From: Streptomyces daqingensis
GTDB taxonomy: Bacteria > Actinomycetota > Actinomycetes > Streptomycetales > Streptomycetaceae
Assembly: GCF_014645895.1 (NCBI RefSeq)
Contig: NZ_BMMP01000027.1
Location: 1-64,000, forward strand
DNA: 64,000 nucleotides
Direction of reading: 5' to 3'
In this document: positions 9,208 to 16,675 of the stretch, piece after piece
How the letters are laid out: each line of letters opens with the position of its first letter
Position numbering within the stretch: the stretch's first letter is position 1
Translations under genes and position numbers: made by a program
The notes under the pieces: generated by a model
What the model saw: only the letters and a program-made list of their open reading frames with translations
Databases searched by the model: none
Told to the model about the DNA's origin: nothing

Positions 9208-9227
9208 GGGACGGAGCATGCCATGCG

Positions 9228-9248
9228 GGCCGCGCGCCCGGCGCGGCC
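9228..9248 (-). terminator. Hairpin directly after the winged-helix gene
   Basis: GGCCGCGC and GCGCGGCC form an 8-bp stem with a 5-nt loop, immediately downstream of the stop codon of the minus-strand gene that ends at 9249. Confidence 0.5.
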
Positions 9249-9575
9249 TCAGCCGGCGGGAGGCGCCTTGCGGTCGGCTTCGTCCTTGACGAGCCACGAC
9301 AGCAGCGAGGCGACCGTCAGGCCCGACTCGGACGGGTGCCGCAGCACCTTGCCCGGTTCGATCTTGTACGTGTTGGAGCGTCCCTCCCGGGTGTGGGAGA
9401 GGTAACCGTCCTGCTCGAGGTCGTAGATGATCTTCTGGACGGCGCGTTCCGTGAGCCTGCAGCGGGCGGCGATGTCGCGGATCCGGGCGCTGTTGTCGTC
9501 GGCGATGACCGCCAGCACGCGTGCGTGGTTGGTCAGGAACGTCCATCCGGAGTGGGGCTCGGGCGCGGCTGTCAT
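9249..9575 (-). CDS. Winged helix-turn-helix transcriptional regulator, 108 aa
   Basis: The protein is essentially one DNA-binding domain. ARVLAVIADDNSARIRDIAARCRLTERAVQKIIYDLEQDGYLSHTREGRSNTYKI reads as a MarR/ArsR-like winged helix: recognition helix around LTERAVQKIIYDLE, wing around SHTREGRSNTY. A 30-residue acidic/basic tail (SLLSWLVKDEADR) could dimerise. No ligand domain is present. It is divergent from the ANTAR gene over a short AT-richer gap and may regulate itself or that neighbour. Confidence 0.85.
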   Translation of the reverse strand: MTAAPEPHSGWTFLTNHARVLAVIADDNSARIRDIAARCRLTERAVQKIIYDLEQDGYLSHTREGRSNTYKIEPGKVLRHPSESGLTVASLLSWLVKDEADRKAPPAG

Positions 9576-9614
9576 GGGCGGACTCTAGCGACCAGCCGTT
9601 CACGAACTCAATTG

Positions 9615-9632
9615 CACGTATTAGAATTCGTG
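9615..9632. promoter_or_regulatory. Candidate operator/promoter in the divergent gap
   Basis: CACG-N10-CGTG is a dyad inside the only AT-rich stretch (TATTAGAATT) between the divergent winged-helix and ANTAR genes. Position and symmetry suggest a regulator site; this is inference. Confidence 0.35.
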
Positions 9633-9707
9633 TAACTAGGGGCGTGTTAGCCCGTCAGGGGCGGGTCCGGGCCGGGGCGGCAGCCCCCCGGGGAGGGAGA
9701 GAGAGTC

Positions 9708-10172
9708 ATGGAGGAGTCCGCGACCTGCGAACCGCCTCCCGGGGAGAACGTTGCCCGGGCAGTCGTTCCGCCGTGCCGGAACGGCTCGTCCTCGTGCGAG
9801 GACGCCGCGCTGGATCCGTACGACGGCGCCGCGCTGGATCCGCACGAGGACGCCGCGCTGGATCCGCACGAGGGCGCCGCGCTGGATCCGCACCGTGAAC
9901 TGGCCCAGCTGCGGCGGGCGATGCGGACCCGGCCCACCATCGACCAGGCGTGCGGCGTGCTGATGGCCACGTTCGGTCTGAACCCCCGCTCGGCCTGGCA
10001 GGTGCTCGTCGCGACGTCCCAGAACACCAACACCAAGCTGCACAGCCTGGCCGGCGAGCTGATCGGCACCGCCGGGGGAGGGCCGCTGAGCGCGGACGTA
10101 CGGCGCCAGTTGGTCGCTGCGGTCGCCAGGGCGAAGGCCGGAACGGCTGTTCCGGAGGCCGCCGCTCCGTAG
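9708..10172 (+). CDS. ANTAR-domain protein with an N-terminal octapeptide repeat
   Basis: The C-terminal half (about residues 65-125) matches the ANTAR RNA-binding domain: LAQLRRAMRTRPTIDQACGVLMATFGLNPRSAWQVLVATSQNTNTKLHSLA, including the conserved acid/alanine helix and NTKL. ANTAR domains bind twin hairpins in nascent RNA and cause antitermination. The N-terminus (about 32-63) is four copies of an 8-residue unit, D/G-AALDP-H/Y-E/D/R. No GAF or receiver sensor is attached, so the sensor, if any, is elsewhere. Start ATG 9708 has GGAGGGAGAGAG upstream. Confidence 0.85.
   Translation: MEESATCEPPPGENVARAVVPPCRNGSSSCEDAALDPYDGAALDPHEDAALDPHEGAALDPHRELAQLRRAMRTRPTIDQACGVLMATFGLNPRSAWQVLVATSQNTNTKLHSLAGELIGTAGGGPLSADVRRQLVAAVARAKAGTAVPEAAAP
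9801..9896 (+). repeat. Four 24-bp in-frame tandem repeats
   Basis: Units begin at 9801, 9825, 9849 and 9873. Each encodes AALDP plus a variable first residue and variable last two residues. The DNA copies are near-identical (GCCGCGCTGGATCCG shared), which indicates recent duplication within the ANTAR gene. Confidence 0.9.
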
Positions 10173-10475
10173 AGGTGCGGCACGGGCGGGTGCGGTGGCG
10201 CTGCGGGGGCTACGCGGGCGGTGCGGCGCCGGGGCGCGCTCGCTGCCGGACGCGCACAGCGGGCGTTCCTGCTCAGGGTTGTTGCCTTTGTGCCAAGTGT
10301 GGGGCAGATCGCGTTCCTTCCCGGCGAAAGGACGGCACAATGGGGCCGCTCGCATAGCAGGCTTACGGTGCGCGGCAGACGTTGCGGTCGGCCGTGACGG
10401 AGTCTTGCCCAGTTGGTCACGCACATCGTCGACGTGCCGCGCACGTTCTGCTGTGTGCGCGGAGAGGAGGGGCGG
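10173..10475. other. 303-bp intergenic region, nothing firm
   Basis: No coding frame with typical codon bias is seen. It must contain the promoter of the DUF4142 gene; no confident -10/-35 pair could be chosen. Confidence 0.5.
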
Positions 10476-11114
10476 ATGCGGTTCGCCATGACGTCCGGCC
10501 GGGCGGTCGGCACGGTACTGATCGTTATCGCGCTCGTAGCGACGCTCGCCGGTCTCGTACTGCCTTCGGACATGCTGGCGGGGAACCGCGCGAGTGCGAT
10601 CGCACGAGCCGCATGGCAGGACGACGGCAAGGGGACCTGGAAGACCGAGTACGGTCCGCTGACCGCCATGGACCGGGACTTCCTGCGCAAGGTGCGGGCC
10701 GCGGGCCTGTGGGAACTGCCAGCCGGCCGTTCGGCGCAGGAGCGGGGCACGCGGAAGTCGGTGCGCATCGCCGGCAACCATCTCGTCGACGGGCACACGG
10801 AGTTGGACAAGCGGGCCGTCACCGCCGGCCGCGCGATGAACGTCTCGCTCCCGACGCAGCCCACGGGCTCCCAGCAGGAGTACCTGGACGACATGGAGAA
10901 GGCGCAGGGCGAGGAGTTCGACCAGGTCCTCGTCGACCACCTCCGCAAGCAGCACGGCGTGGTCTTCGGCCTCGTGGGGTTGGTACGCGACCAGACCAAG
11001 AACTCGATGATCCGGTCGCTCGCGACGAGGGCGAACGCCATCGTCCTCGACCACATCACCGTCCTGGAGGACACGGGGCTGGTGAACTTCGAGGAGCTCA
11101 ACGACGTGAAGTGA
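10476..11114 (+). CDS. DUF4142-type exported protein
   Basis: The 212-aa product has an N-terminal hydrophobic segment (VLIVIALVATLAGLVLPS) acting as signal or anchor. A helical DUF4142-like domain follows: PLTAMDRDFLRKVRAAGLWELPAG, then a helix-rich region ending VLEDTGLVNFEELNDVK. Known members are ferritin-like-fold predicted secreted proteins without settled function; the motif HTELDKRA is in the place where family members have a conserved His. ATG 10476 is chosen because GGAGAGGAGG lies 5 nt upstream; the frame is open to 10413 but lacks a ribosome site there. Confidence 0.8.
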   Translation: MRFAMTSGRAVGTVLIVIALVATLAGLVLPSDMLAGNRASAIARAAWQDDGKGTWKTEYGPLTAMDRDFLRKVRAAGLWELPAGRSAQERGTRKSVRIAGNHLVDGHTELDKRAVTAGRAMNVSLPTQPTGSQQEYLDDMEKAQGEEFDQVLVDHLRKQHGVVFGLVGLVRDQTKNSMIRSLATRANAIVLDHITVLEDTGLVNFEELNDVK

Positions 11115-11140
11115 CCGCCGCGGTCACGAACGACGGTTCG

Positions 11141-11178
11141 CCGTGAGGGGCGTCCGGATCTCCGGGCGCCCCTCACGG
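11141..11178. terminator. Strong hairpin between convergent genes
   Basis: CCGTGAGGGGCG (11141-11152) pairs perfectly with CGCCCCTCACGG (11167-11178), with further pairing inside. It ends the DUF4142 gene and can also serve the minus-strand gene at 11270. Confidence 0.75.
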
Positions 11179-11269
11179 CTTCTCGTGCTCACGGCGGCTT
11201 CCACTGCTCACGGCAGCGTCTTCGGTCACCGCGTATCCGGCACCCGGAGAGTGCGGTGCCGGAGCGCCG

Positions 11270-11725
11270 TCAGCCCTCGCGGCCGGCGGGCCACGTCGTG
11301 ACGGACTCCCAGGCGCCGCAGTCGGAGGTGCCGTCCTCGCCCTCGCAGACGGCGACCCGCCCCGTGGTGGTGGGCATGTACGTCTGCAGCGACGTGGCGA
11401 CGGACTCGGAGCCCGAGCCGCACTGGCTGCCGACCTTCTGCGGCGGGCCCGTCACGAGGTCGAAGGTCCACTGCACCCAGAGCGAGCTGCAGCCGGTGCC
11501 TGTCTTCTCCAGCGTCCCCTCGATCTTCAGGGACGGGAACGGTGTGCCGCTCTCCGTCCACCTGGTGCCGGAAGCCGTGGCGTCCCCGTGGGCGGCGGAC
11601 CACGCCACCGGTGCGGCCGCCTGCGCCGACGGGCGGGCGGTGGCGAACGCCGGCTGGGCGAAAGCGGACATCGCGGTGGCGGAGGCCGCGACCGCGCAGA
11701 GCGCGAGCGAACGTGAACGCCTCAT
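11270..11725 (-). CDS. Small secreted protein, 151 aa, unknown function
   Basis: A classical Sec signal is present: MRRSRSLALC, a hydrophobic stretch and cleavage near AFAQPAFATA. The mature part is about 115 aa, rich in Ser/Thr/Gly/Trp, with four cysteines (TGCSSLW, GSQCGSG, VAVCEGE, SDCGAWE) that could form two disulfides. I recognise no enzyme motif. It is followed upstream on the same strand by another small exported or membrane gene (11928-12212). Confidence 0.75.
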   Translation of the reverse strand: MRRSRSLALCAVAASATAMSAFAQPAFATARPSAQAAAPVAWSAAHGDATASGTRWTESGTPFPSLKIEGTLEKTGTGCSSLWVQWTFDLVTGPPQKVGSQCGSGSESVATSLQTYMPTTTGRVAVCEGEDGTSDCGAWESVTTWPAGREG

Positions 11726-11927
11726 GTACTGCTCCCCGTTTCGTAGTCGTGTGCCGCTCGTGGTCTCGTGGTCATGCGTCCGACGGCTCGGCAGTAGTGC
11801 GTGGCCTGCGGCAGGAGTTTGGGACGAACTCTCCGATCCCGCAGGCCCGTTGGGACGCGCCGCCCGGCAGGTTCCGCGCCCGTCCGCAGACGGCCCGCGG
11901 CTCCGGCGGCGCTGTGCCGCCCGGCCG

Positions 11928-12212
11928 TCAGTCCGACTTGGGCTTCCGGACAGCGGCGACGATCGCGGTGCCCACTCCGCCGAGGATCAGGACCAGCCCG
12001 CCGATGTTGTCCCACTGGGGGCCGGACTTCGCTTCCCTGATCTTGTCGTAACTCTCGATGGATATCGGGCAGTTCTTCTCCTTGTCGATGAAGCCGGAAG
12101 TCCTCGACGGGTCCTTCGCGCACTCGGCCTCCGGCTCCGCGGGCTCCCAGACGAACAGGCCCGCACCGAGCACGATCAACAGGGCGGCGAGCGCGAACAG
12201 CTTCAGCTTCAT
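11928..12212 (-). CDS. Small membrane protein, 94 aa, unknown function
   Basis: The protein has an N-terminal transmembrane helix (LFALAALLIVLGAGLFVWE), an extracytoplasmic Glu/Lys-rich loop with two cysteines (EAECAKD, EKNCPIS) and a second helix (IGGLVLILGGVGTAIVAAV) ending in a basic KPKSD tail. The paired cysteines probably form a disulfide outside the membrane. I do not recognise a family. Confidence 0.7.
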   Translation of the reverse strand: MKLKLFALAALLIVLGAGLFVWEPAEPEAECAKDPSRTSGFIDKEKNCPISIESYDKIREAKSGPQWDNIGGLVLILGGVGTAIVAAVRKPKSD

Positions 12213-12570
12213 GTTGGGGGTTCCTCTTGCCTATGCGTGATGTGACAGTCGCCCAGCGGAGCGAGGGCACGTCAAAGTACACCGATCCGTGCCGTCAGGC
12301 GGCACCGGTGGGAATTCGTGCGGACACCGAGACCTTCCCGCCCGCGCCCCCGCCGCCGCCGGACGCGCGGACGGCGCGTGAACCCCGTCGCGGAGGGCGA
12401 GCAGGCCGCAAAGGACCGGTGAGACGGAGCAGCTCCGGCCGGTTTCCCGCGGTCTTGGCGGGCACCCGGCCAGGGTGAGGAGCGGCCGGGCGCCGGCGGG
12501 GAGCGTCCGGCCGGAGGAGGCCGCCCGCAGGGCCCGGGCCCGCGGGCCGTCCCGGGAAGGAGCCGGCGCC
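12213..12570. other. 358-bp divergent intergenic region
   Basis: This separates the minus-strand small membrane gene and the plus-strand MBL/rhodanese gene. Short open frames here lack coding bias. The only clear element is the GGGAAGGAG ribosome site at 12553-12561. Confidence 0.5.
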
Positions 12571-14007
12571 GTGTTCTTCGTGGACGTCCTGGAAGTGAAG
12601 GGACTGGGCAACAGGAGCTACCTGGCCGGCGGTCACGGCTGCGCGGTTGCCGTGGACCCGCCGAGGGACGTCGACCGCGTCGTCGCCGCCGCGGCGAGGC
12701 GCGGGGTGCGCATCGCGTACGTCGCCGAGACCCACCTGCACAATGACTACGTGACGGGCGGGCTGGAACTCGCCCGCCTGACCGGCGCCCGGTACCTCGT
12801 GCCCGAGCGGGCCTCCGTCTCCTTCGCCCGCACCCCCGTACGGGACGGCGACACGTTCGCCGTCTGCCCCGGACTCGCGCTGCGCGCCGTCGCCACGCCC
12901 GGTCACACCCCGCACCACACGGCGTACGTCCTGGAGGAGGACGGACGCGGGGCTGCGGTCTTCACGGGCGGTTCGCTGCTGATGGGCACCGTGGGCAGGC
13001 CCGACCTGGTGGAGCCGCGGCTGACGGAGCAGCTCGCCCGGGAGCAGCACGCTTCGGCGCGGCGGCTGGCCGGGGCCCTGCACGACGAGGTCGAGGTGCT
13101 CCCCACGCACGGCTTCGGGAGCTTCTGCTCCTCCGTCCCCGCGGACGGCGAGTCCTCCACCATCGGCGACGAGCGGCAGCGGAACGACGCGCTCGTCAAG
13201 GACGTGGAGACCTTCGTCGCGGAGACGCTCGCCGGCCTCGACGACGTGCCCGCGTACTACGCGCACATGGGACCGGTGAACGCCGCCGGGCCCGCGCCGG
13301 TCGACCTCACACCGCCGCGGGAGGCCGGTGCCGACGAGATCCGCCGGCGTCTCGCGGACGGCGAGTGGATCGTGGACCTGCGGAACCGGGCCGCGTTCGC
13401 CGAGGGGCACGTCCCGGGCACGTACAACTTCGAGTGCGACGGGAAGATCGCGACCTATCTGGCGTGGCTGATCCCGTGGGGCAAGCCGGTGACGCTGCTG
13501 GGCGAGAGCGCCGGGCAGGTCGCGGAGGCGCAGCGCGAACTCGTCCGCGTGGGCGTCGACCGCCCCGCGGCCGCCGCCGGGGGCGGGCCGTACGACTGGT
13601 TGCGGGAGGGCGAGAAGCCCGGGTCGTACGAGCGGGGCAGCTTCGCGGACCTCGCCGCCGTACGGGCCGAGGCCGGCGCCGGAGCCGGTGCCGACGCCGG
13701 CGCCGCGTCCGGCACGGGAGCGGGGCCGGGCGATCGGGCCGTGGTGCTGGACGTGCGCCGCGGAAAGGAACGCGCGAAGGGCTTCGTCGAGGGTTCGGTG
13801 CACATCCCGATCCACGAGCTGCACGGCCGGACCGGCGAGGTGCCGCCCGGCGTCGTGTGGGTGCACTGCGCGACGGGGATGCGCGCGGCGATCGGCGCCT
13901 CGCTGCTCGCGGCCGCCGGACGCACCGTCGTCCTGGTGGACGACCGCCTCGACGCCGCCGCCGACGCGGGCCTGGCCATGACCCGGCCCGGCAGCGGCGG
14001 AGGCTGA
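12571..14007 (+). CDS. Metallo-beta-lactamase fold/rhodanese fusion (persulfide dioxygenase-like)
   Basis: The N-terminal MBL domain (about 1-240) has the metal motif THLHND (His55, His57, Asp59), a second ligand region PGHTPHHT (His112) and PTHG (His180), as in ETHE1/glyoxalase II-type persulfide dioxygenases. Two rhodanese domains follow. The first (about 250-335) has no catalytic cysteine (LLGESAG at the loop). The second (about 385-475) has an intact loop, CATGMRA, with Cys433. The expected role is sulfane-sulfur oxidation or transfer in the cytoplasm. The GTG at 12571 is chosen because GGGAAGGAG precedes it; the frame is open to 12475 without a ribosome site. Confidence 0.88.
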   Translation: MFFVDVLEVKGLGNRSYLAGGHGCAVAVDPPRDVDRVVAAAARRGVRIAYVAETHLHNDYVTGGLELARLTGARYLVPERASVSFARTPVRDGDTFAVCPGLALRAVATPGHTPHHTAYVLEEDGRGAAVFTGGSLLMGTVGRPDLVEPRLTEQLAREQHASARRLAGALHDEVEVLPTHGFGSFCSSVPADGESSTIGDERQRNDALVKDVETFVAETLAGLDDVPAYYAHMGPVNAAGPAPVDLTPPREAGADEIRRRLADGEWIVDLRNRAAFAEGHVPGTYNFECDGKIATYLAWLIPWGKPVTLLGESAGQVAEAQRELVRVGVDRPAAAAGGGPYDWLREGEKPGSYERGSFADLAAVRAEAGAGAGADAGAASGTGAGPGDRAVVLDVRRGKERAKGFVEGSVHIPIHELHGRTGEVPPGVVWVHCATGMRAAIGASLLAAAGRTVVLVDDRLDAAADAGLAMTRPGSGGG

Positions 14008-14092
14008 GCGGCCACCGCGCCTGCTGGTCCCCGAACCCGCACACCGAGCCGGAGCCGCACGCCCGCGCCCGGGCCCGTACGCTCGCGCCAGC

Positions 14093-15304
14093 TCAGCCGG
14101 TCCCGTCGGCGGACGGCTGTCCCTGCGCGAAGTAGGACGTCAACTCCGCGGGGAGCGCCGGGACTTGTACCGGCGCTCCGCCGTCGCGCAGCGAGCGCGT
14201 AGCGGCGTGGCCCGCGGCGACGGCCTCCCGGGCCGCGACCGGTGAGGTCTCCGTCGGGCCGCCGTTCGCGGCGAACTCGAGGAACTCCTCGACGAGCCGG
14301 CGGTCCGCGCCGCCGTGCGCGTCGGCGTGCCCGTCCCGCGGCCGGGGTATCGCCACGGTCTCGTCCGCGTCCTCGCGGTAGCCGGAGCGGCGGGAGTTCC
14401 AGACCTTGACGACGGCGCCGTCGAGGTCGCCGAAGTTCTCGAGCCGGCCGTGGTCGCCGATGACGGTGTAGTTGCGCCAGTAGTCCGGCGTGAAGTGGCA
14501 CTGCTGGTAGCTGACGAGGACGCCGTTGTCCGTACGGCCGTTGAGCATGCTGATGTCCTCGACGTCCACGACGGGATTGAGCCCGGTGAGCGCCGTGGGC
14601 GGCCAGTTCGCCTCCGGATCGTGCCATTCGCTCATGCGCTCGCCGCCGCGGTCGCGCCGGTCGGTGATGTCCCCGTAGACGGCGAGGTCGCCCAGTGCGC
14701 TCACCTCGCGGGTGCTGCCGCCCGCCAGCCAGTGGATGACGTCGAGGTCGTGGGCGCCCTTCTGGAGGAGCAGGCTCGTGGTGTGGCGCCGTTCGGCGTG
14801 CCAGTCCTTGAAGTAGAAGTCGCCGCCGTGGCCGACGAAGTGCCTGCACCACACCGCCCGCACGCGGCCGACGGCTCCTTCGAGGACGAGCCGCCGCATC
14901 TCCCGCACGACAGGCGCGTGCCGCAGGTTGTGCCCCACGTAGAGCCGCGTCCCGGTGGCCTGGGCGGTGCGCAGGACGAGGTCGCAGTCCTCCGTGGTGA
15001 CGGCGAGGGGCTTCTCGACGAAGACGGCGACGCCGGCGTGCAGCGCGTCGAGTACCGCTTTCGCGTGCAGGTGGTCGGGGGTGAGGACCATGACCGCGTC
15101 GAGGCCGGCCTCCAGCAGCGGCCGGTGGTCGCCGTGCACCGCGACGCCGGGCCCGAACAGCTCCCGCGCCGCCTGTACTCCGCGGGGGTGCGGGTCGGCG
15201 CACGCCACCACCCGCGATCCGGCGCCGGGGCGGTGGGCGTGCAGGGCCAGGCTCGCCCGCTCGCCCACGCCCACGACACCGATGCGCAGATCCTCACTCG
15301 CCAT
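14093..15304 (-). CDS. Gfo/Idh/MocA family NAD(P)-dependent sugar dehydrogenase
   Basis: The 403-aa product has the Rossmann start IGVVGVGERASLALH (GxGxxA/G) and the family catalytic motif VEKPLAVT, whose Lys acts in hydride transfer. A substrate-side histidine motif is LLLQKGAHDLDVIHWLAGG. An insertion around GERMSEWHDPEANW makes it longer than the two paralogues at 19918 and 20979. It is divergent from the ROK regulator and belongs to the same carbohydrate locus, so it probably oxidises an imported sugar, cyclitol or glycoside. Downstream it converges on the MBL/rhodanese gene. Confidence 0.9.
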   Translation of the reverse strand: MASEDLRIGVVGVGERASLALHAHRPGAGSRVVACADPHPRGVQAARELFGPGVAVHGDHRPLLEAGLDAVMVLTPDHLHAKAVLDALHAGVAVFVEKPLAVTTEDCDLVLRTAQATGTRLYVGHNLRHAPVVREMRRLVLEGAVGRVRAVWCRHFVGHGGDFYFKDWHAERRHTTSLLLQKGAHDLDVIHWLAGGSTREVSALGDLAVYGDITDRRDRGGERMSEWHDPEANWPPTALTGLNPVVDVEDISMLNGRTDNGVLVSYQQCHFTPDYWRNYTVIGDHGRLENFGDLDGAVVKVWNSRRSGYREDADETVAIPRPRDGHADAHGGADRRLVEEFLEFAANGGPTETSPVAAREAVAAGHAATRSLRDGGAPVQVPALPAELTSYFAQGQPSADGTG

Positions 15305-15341
15305 CGTCTGTCCCCCGTCCGCAGCCGGATATCGAAGAGTC

Positions 15342-15363
15342 CTTCATAAGTTCCGGAATGAAG
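15342..15363. promoter_or_regulatory. Candidate ROK-regulator operator
   Basis: CTTCAT-N10-ATGAAG is a dyad in the 128-bp divergent gap between the dehydrogenase (minus) and the ROK regulator (plus), and contains the palindrome TTCCGGAA. It sits where a shared operator would control both promoters. Binding is inferred. Confidence 0.4.
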
Positions 15364-15432
15364 CCTTCACGCCTGGCTTGATTTATGCAACAGTCCTCAA
15401 TCAGAAAATCCGACCGGCAGGAGGTGTTCGGC

Positions 15433-16587
15433 GTGCGAGGCCACGATCTGGCTGCTCTGCGGCGGCTGAACACCATCGCCGTGCTGCGCTTCCTGCGCTC
15501 GCAGGGACCGCGACGACCGCAGAGTCTCAGTCAACTGGCCGCCGCCACGGGCCTTTCCCGGCCCACCGTCGACCAGGTCGTCGAGGAGCTCACCGCGCAG
15601 GGCTGGCTGGCCGAGGCACCCGACGCCTCGGGGCGCTCGGGCCGTCCGGCACGGCGCTTCCGCTTCCGCGGGGAGTCGGGCCGCGTCGTCGGCGTCGACA
15701 TCGGCCTGCACAAGGTCGTGCTGCTGCTGTCGGACCTGGCCGGCGAGGTGCAGGCGTCCGAACGCGAGGACGTGGACCCGCGGATGTCGGGCGCGGAGCG
15801 GCTGGCGTATCTGCGCGGCCGCATCGAGCGGTTCCTCGGCGACCACAAGGTGCGGGCCGACGAACTGTGGGCGCTGTCGGTGGGCGTCCCCGGGATCGTG
15901 GACGCGTCCGGACGCCTCACCTCGGTGATCGTCCCGGAGTGGTCCGACTTCGAGCTGGCGCGGAGGCTCGCGGACGCCTTCCCCTGCCCGATACTCGTCG
16001 AGAACGACGTCAACCTGGCGACGATGGCCGAGCACTGGCGCGGTGCCGCGCAGCTCGTGGACGACGTCGCGTGCCTGCTCATCGGCCACCGCACCTCCTG
16101 CGGCATCCTGCTCGGCGGCCGCCTGCACCGCGGACACCGGGGCGTGGCGGGGGAGTTGGGCCTCCACCGGGGGCTGAGCCTGTCGCGCGCCCACGAGGCG
16201 CTCGTCTGGCGCGGAGAACGCGCCGACGGGGAGTCGGAGGTGGCCGCGCTCGCGCGGGCGTCCGCAGCCGGAGACCCGGCGGCCTTAGAAGTCCTCGACC
16301 GCTACGCGACCTTCCTCGCCCCCGGGATCGGCGCGCTGCTGCTCGCCGTGGACCCCGAACTGATCGTCCTCTCCGGTGGGATGACCCCCGTCGGTCAGGC
16401 GCTGGTCCCGCTGCTCACCAGGCATCTGCGGGAAGTCCCCGTGGACGTCGACATGCACGTGCCCCGCATCGCCGTCAGCACGCTGGGCGAGCAGGGCGTC
16501 GCGCTCGGCGCCGTCCGCAAGGCGCTCGACACCGTCGAGGCCGTGCTGTCCGACGCCACCGTCCCGCTGCCGTCCGTCGCCCGCTGA
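15433..16587 (+). CDS. ROK-family transcriptional regulator (with a TTA codon)
   Basis: The 384-aa product has an N-terminal winged helix (LRRLNTIAVLRFLRSQG, then LSQLAAATGLSRPTVDQVVEELTAQGWL) and a sugar-kinase-like ROK domain beginning VVGVDIGLHKVVLLLSDLAG. The canonical ROK zinc cysteine cluster is not evident, so it may be a kinase-dead sensor. GTG 15433 is preferred because AGGAGGT lies 8-9 nt upstream; an in-frame ATG at 15385 has no ribosome site. Leu codon TTA occurs at 16285-16287, making translation potentially bldA-dependent. It probably represses the adjacent ABC importer and dehydrogenases and responds to the imported sugar. Confidence 0.88.
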   Translation: MRGHDLAALRRLNTIAVLRFLRSQGPRRPQSLSQLAAATGLSRPTVDQVVEELTAQGWLAEAPDASGRSGRPARRFRFRGESGRVVGVDIGLHKVVLLLSDLAGEVQASEREDVDPRMSGAERLAYLRGRIERFLGDHKVRADELWALSVGVPGIVDASGRLTSVIVPEWSDFELARRLADAFPCPILVENDVNLATMAEHWRGAAQLVDDVACLLIGHRTSCGILLGGRLHRGHRGVAGELGLHRGLSLSRAHEALVWRGERADGESEVAALARASAAGDPAALEVLDRYATFLAPGIGALLLAVDPELIVLSGGMTPVGQALVPLLTRHLREVPVDVDMHVPRIAVSTLGEQGVALGAVRKALDTVEAVLSDATVPLPSVAR

Positions 16588-16675
16588 GGGCAGCGGCCGA
16601 CCGGCACCTGTCCCCGGGTCCCGGTCCCCGAGTCCCTACCCCCGTCCCTCGCCCCTCGCCCCTTCGGAGGCGCGC

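Noticed and set aside
10281..10292. GTTGCCTTTGTG shared with 45982-45993, considered as a common promoter motif
   Set aside because: A shared 12-mer is expected many times by chance in 64 kb, and the positions relative to the next genes differ.
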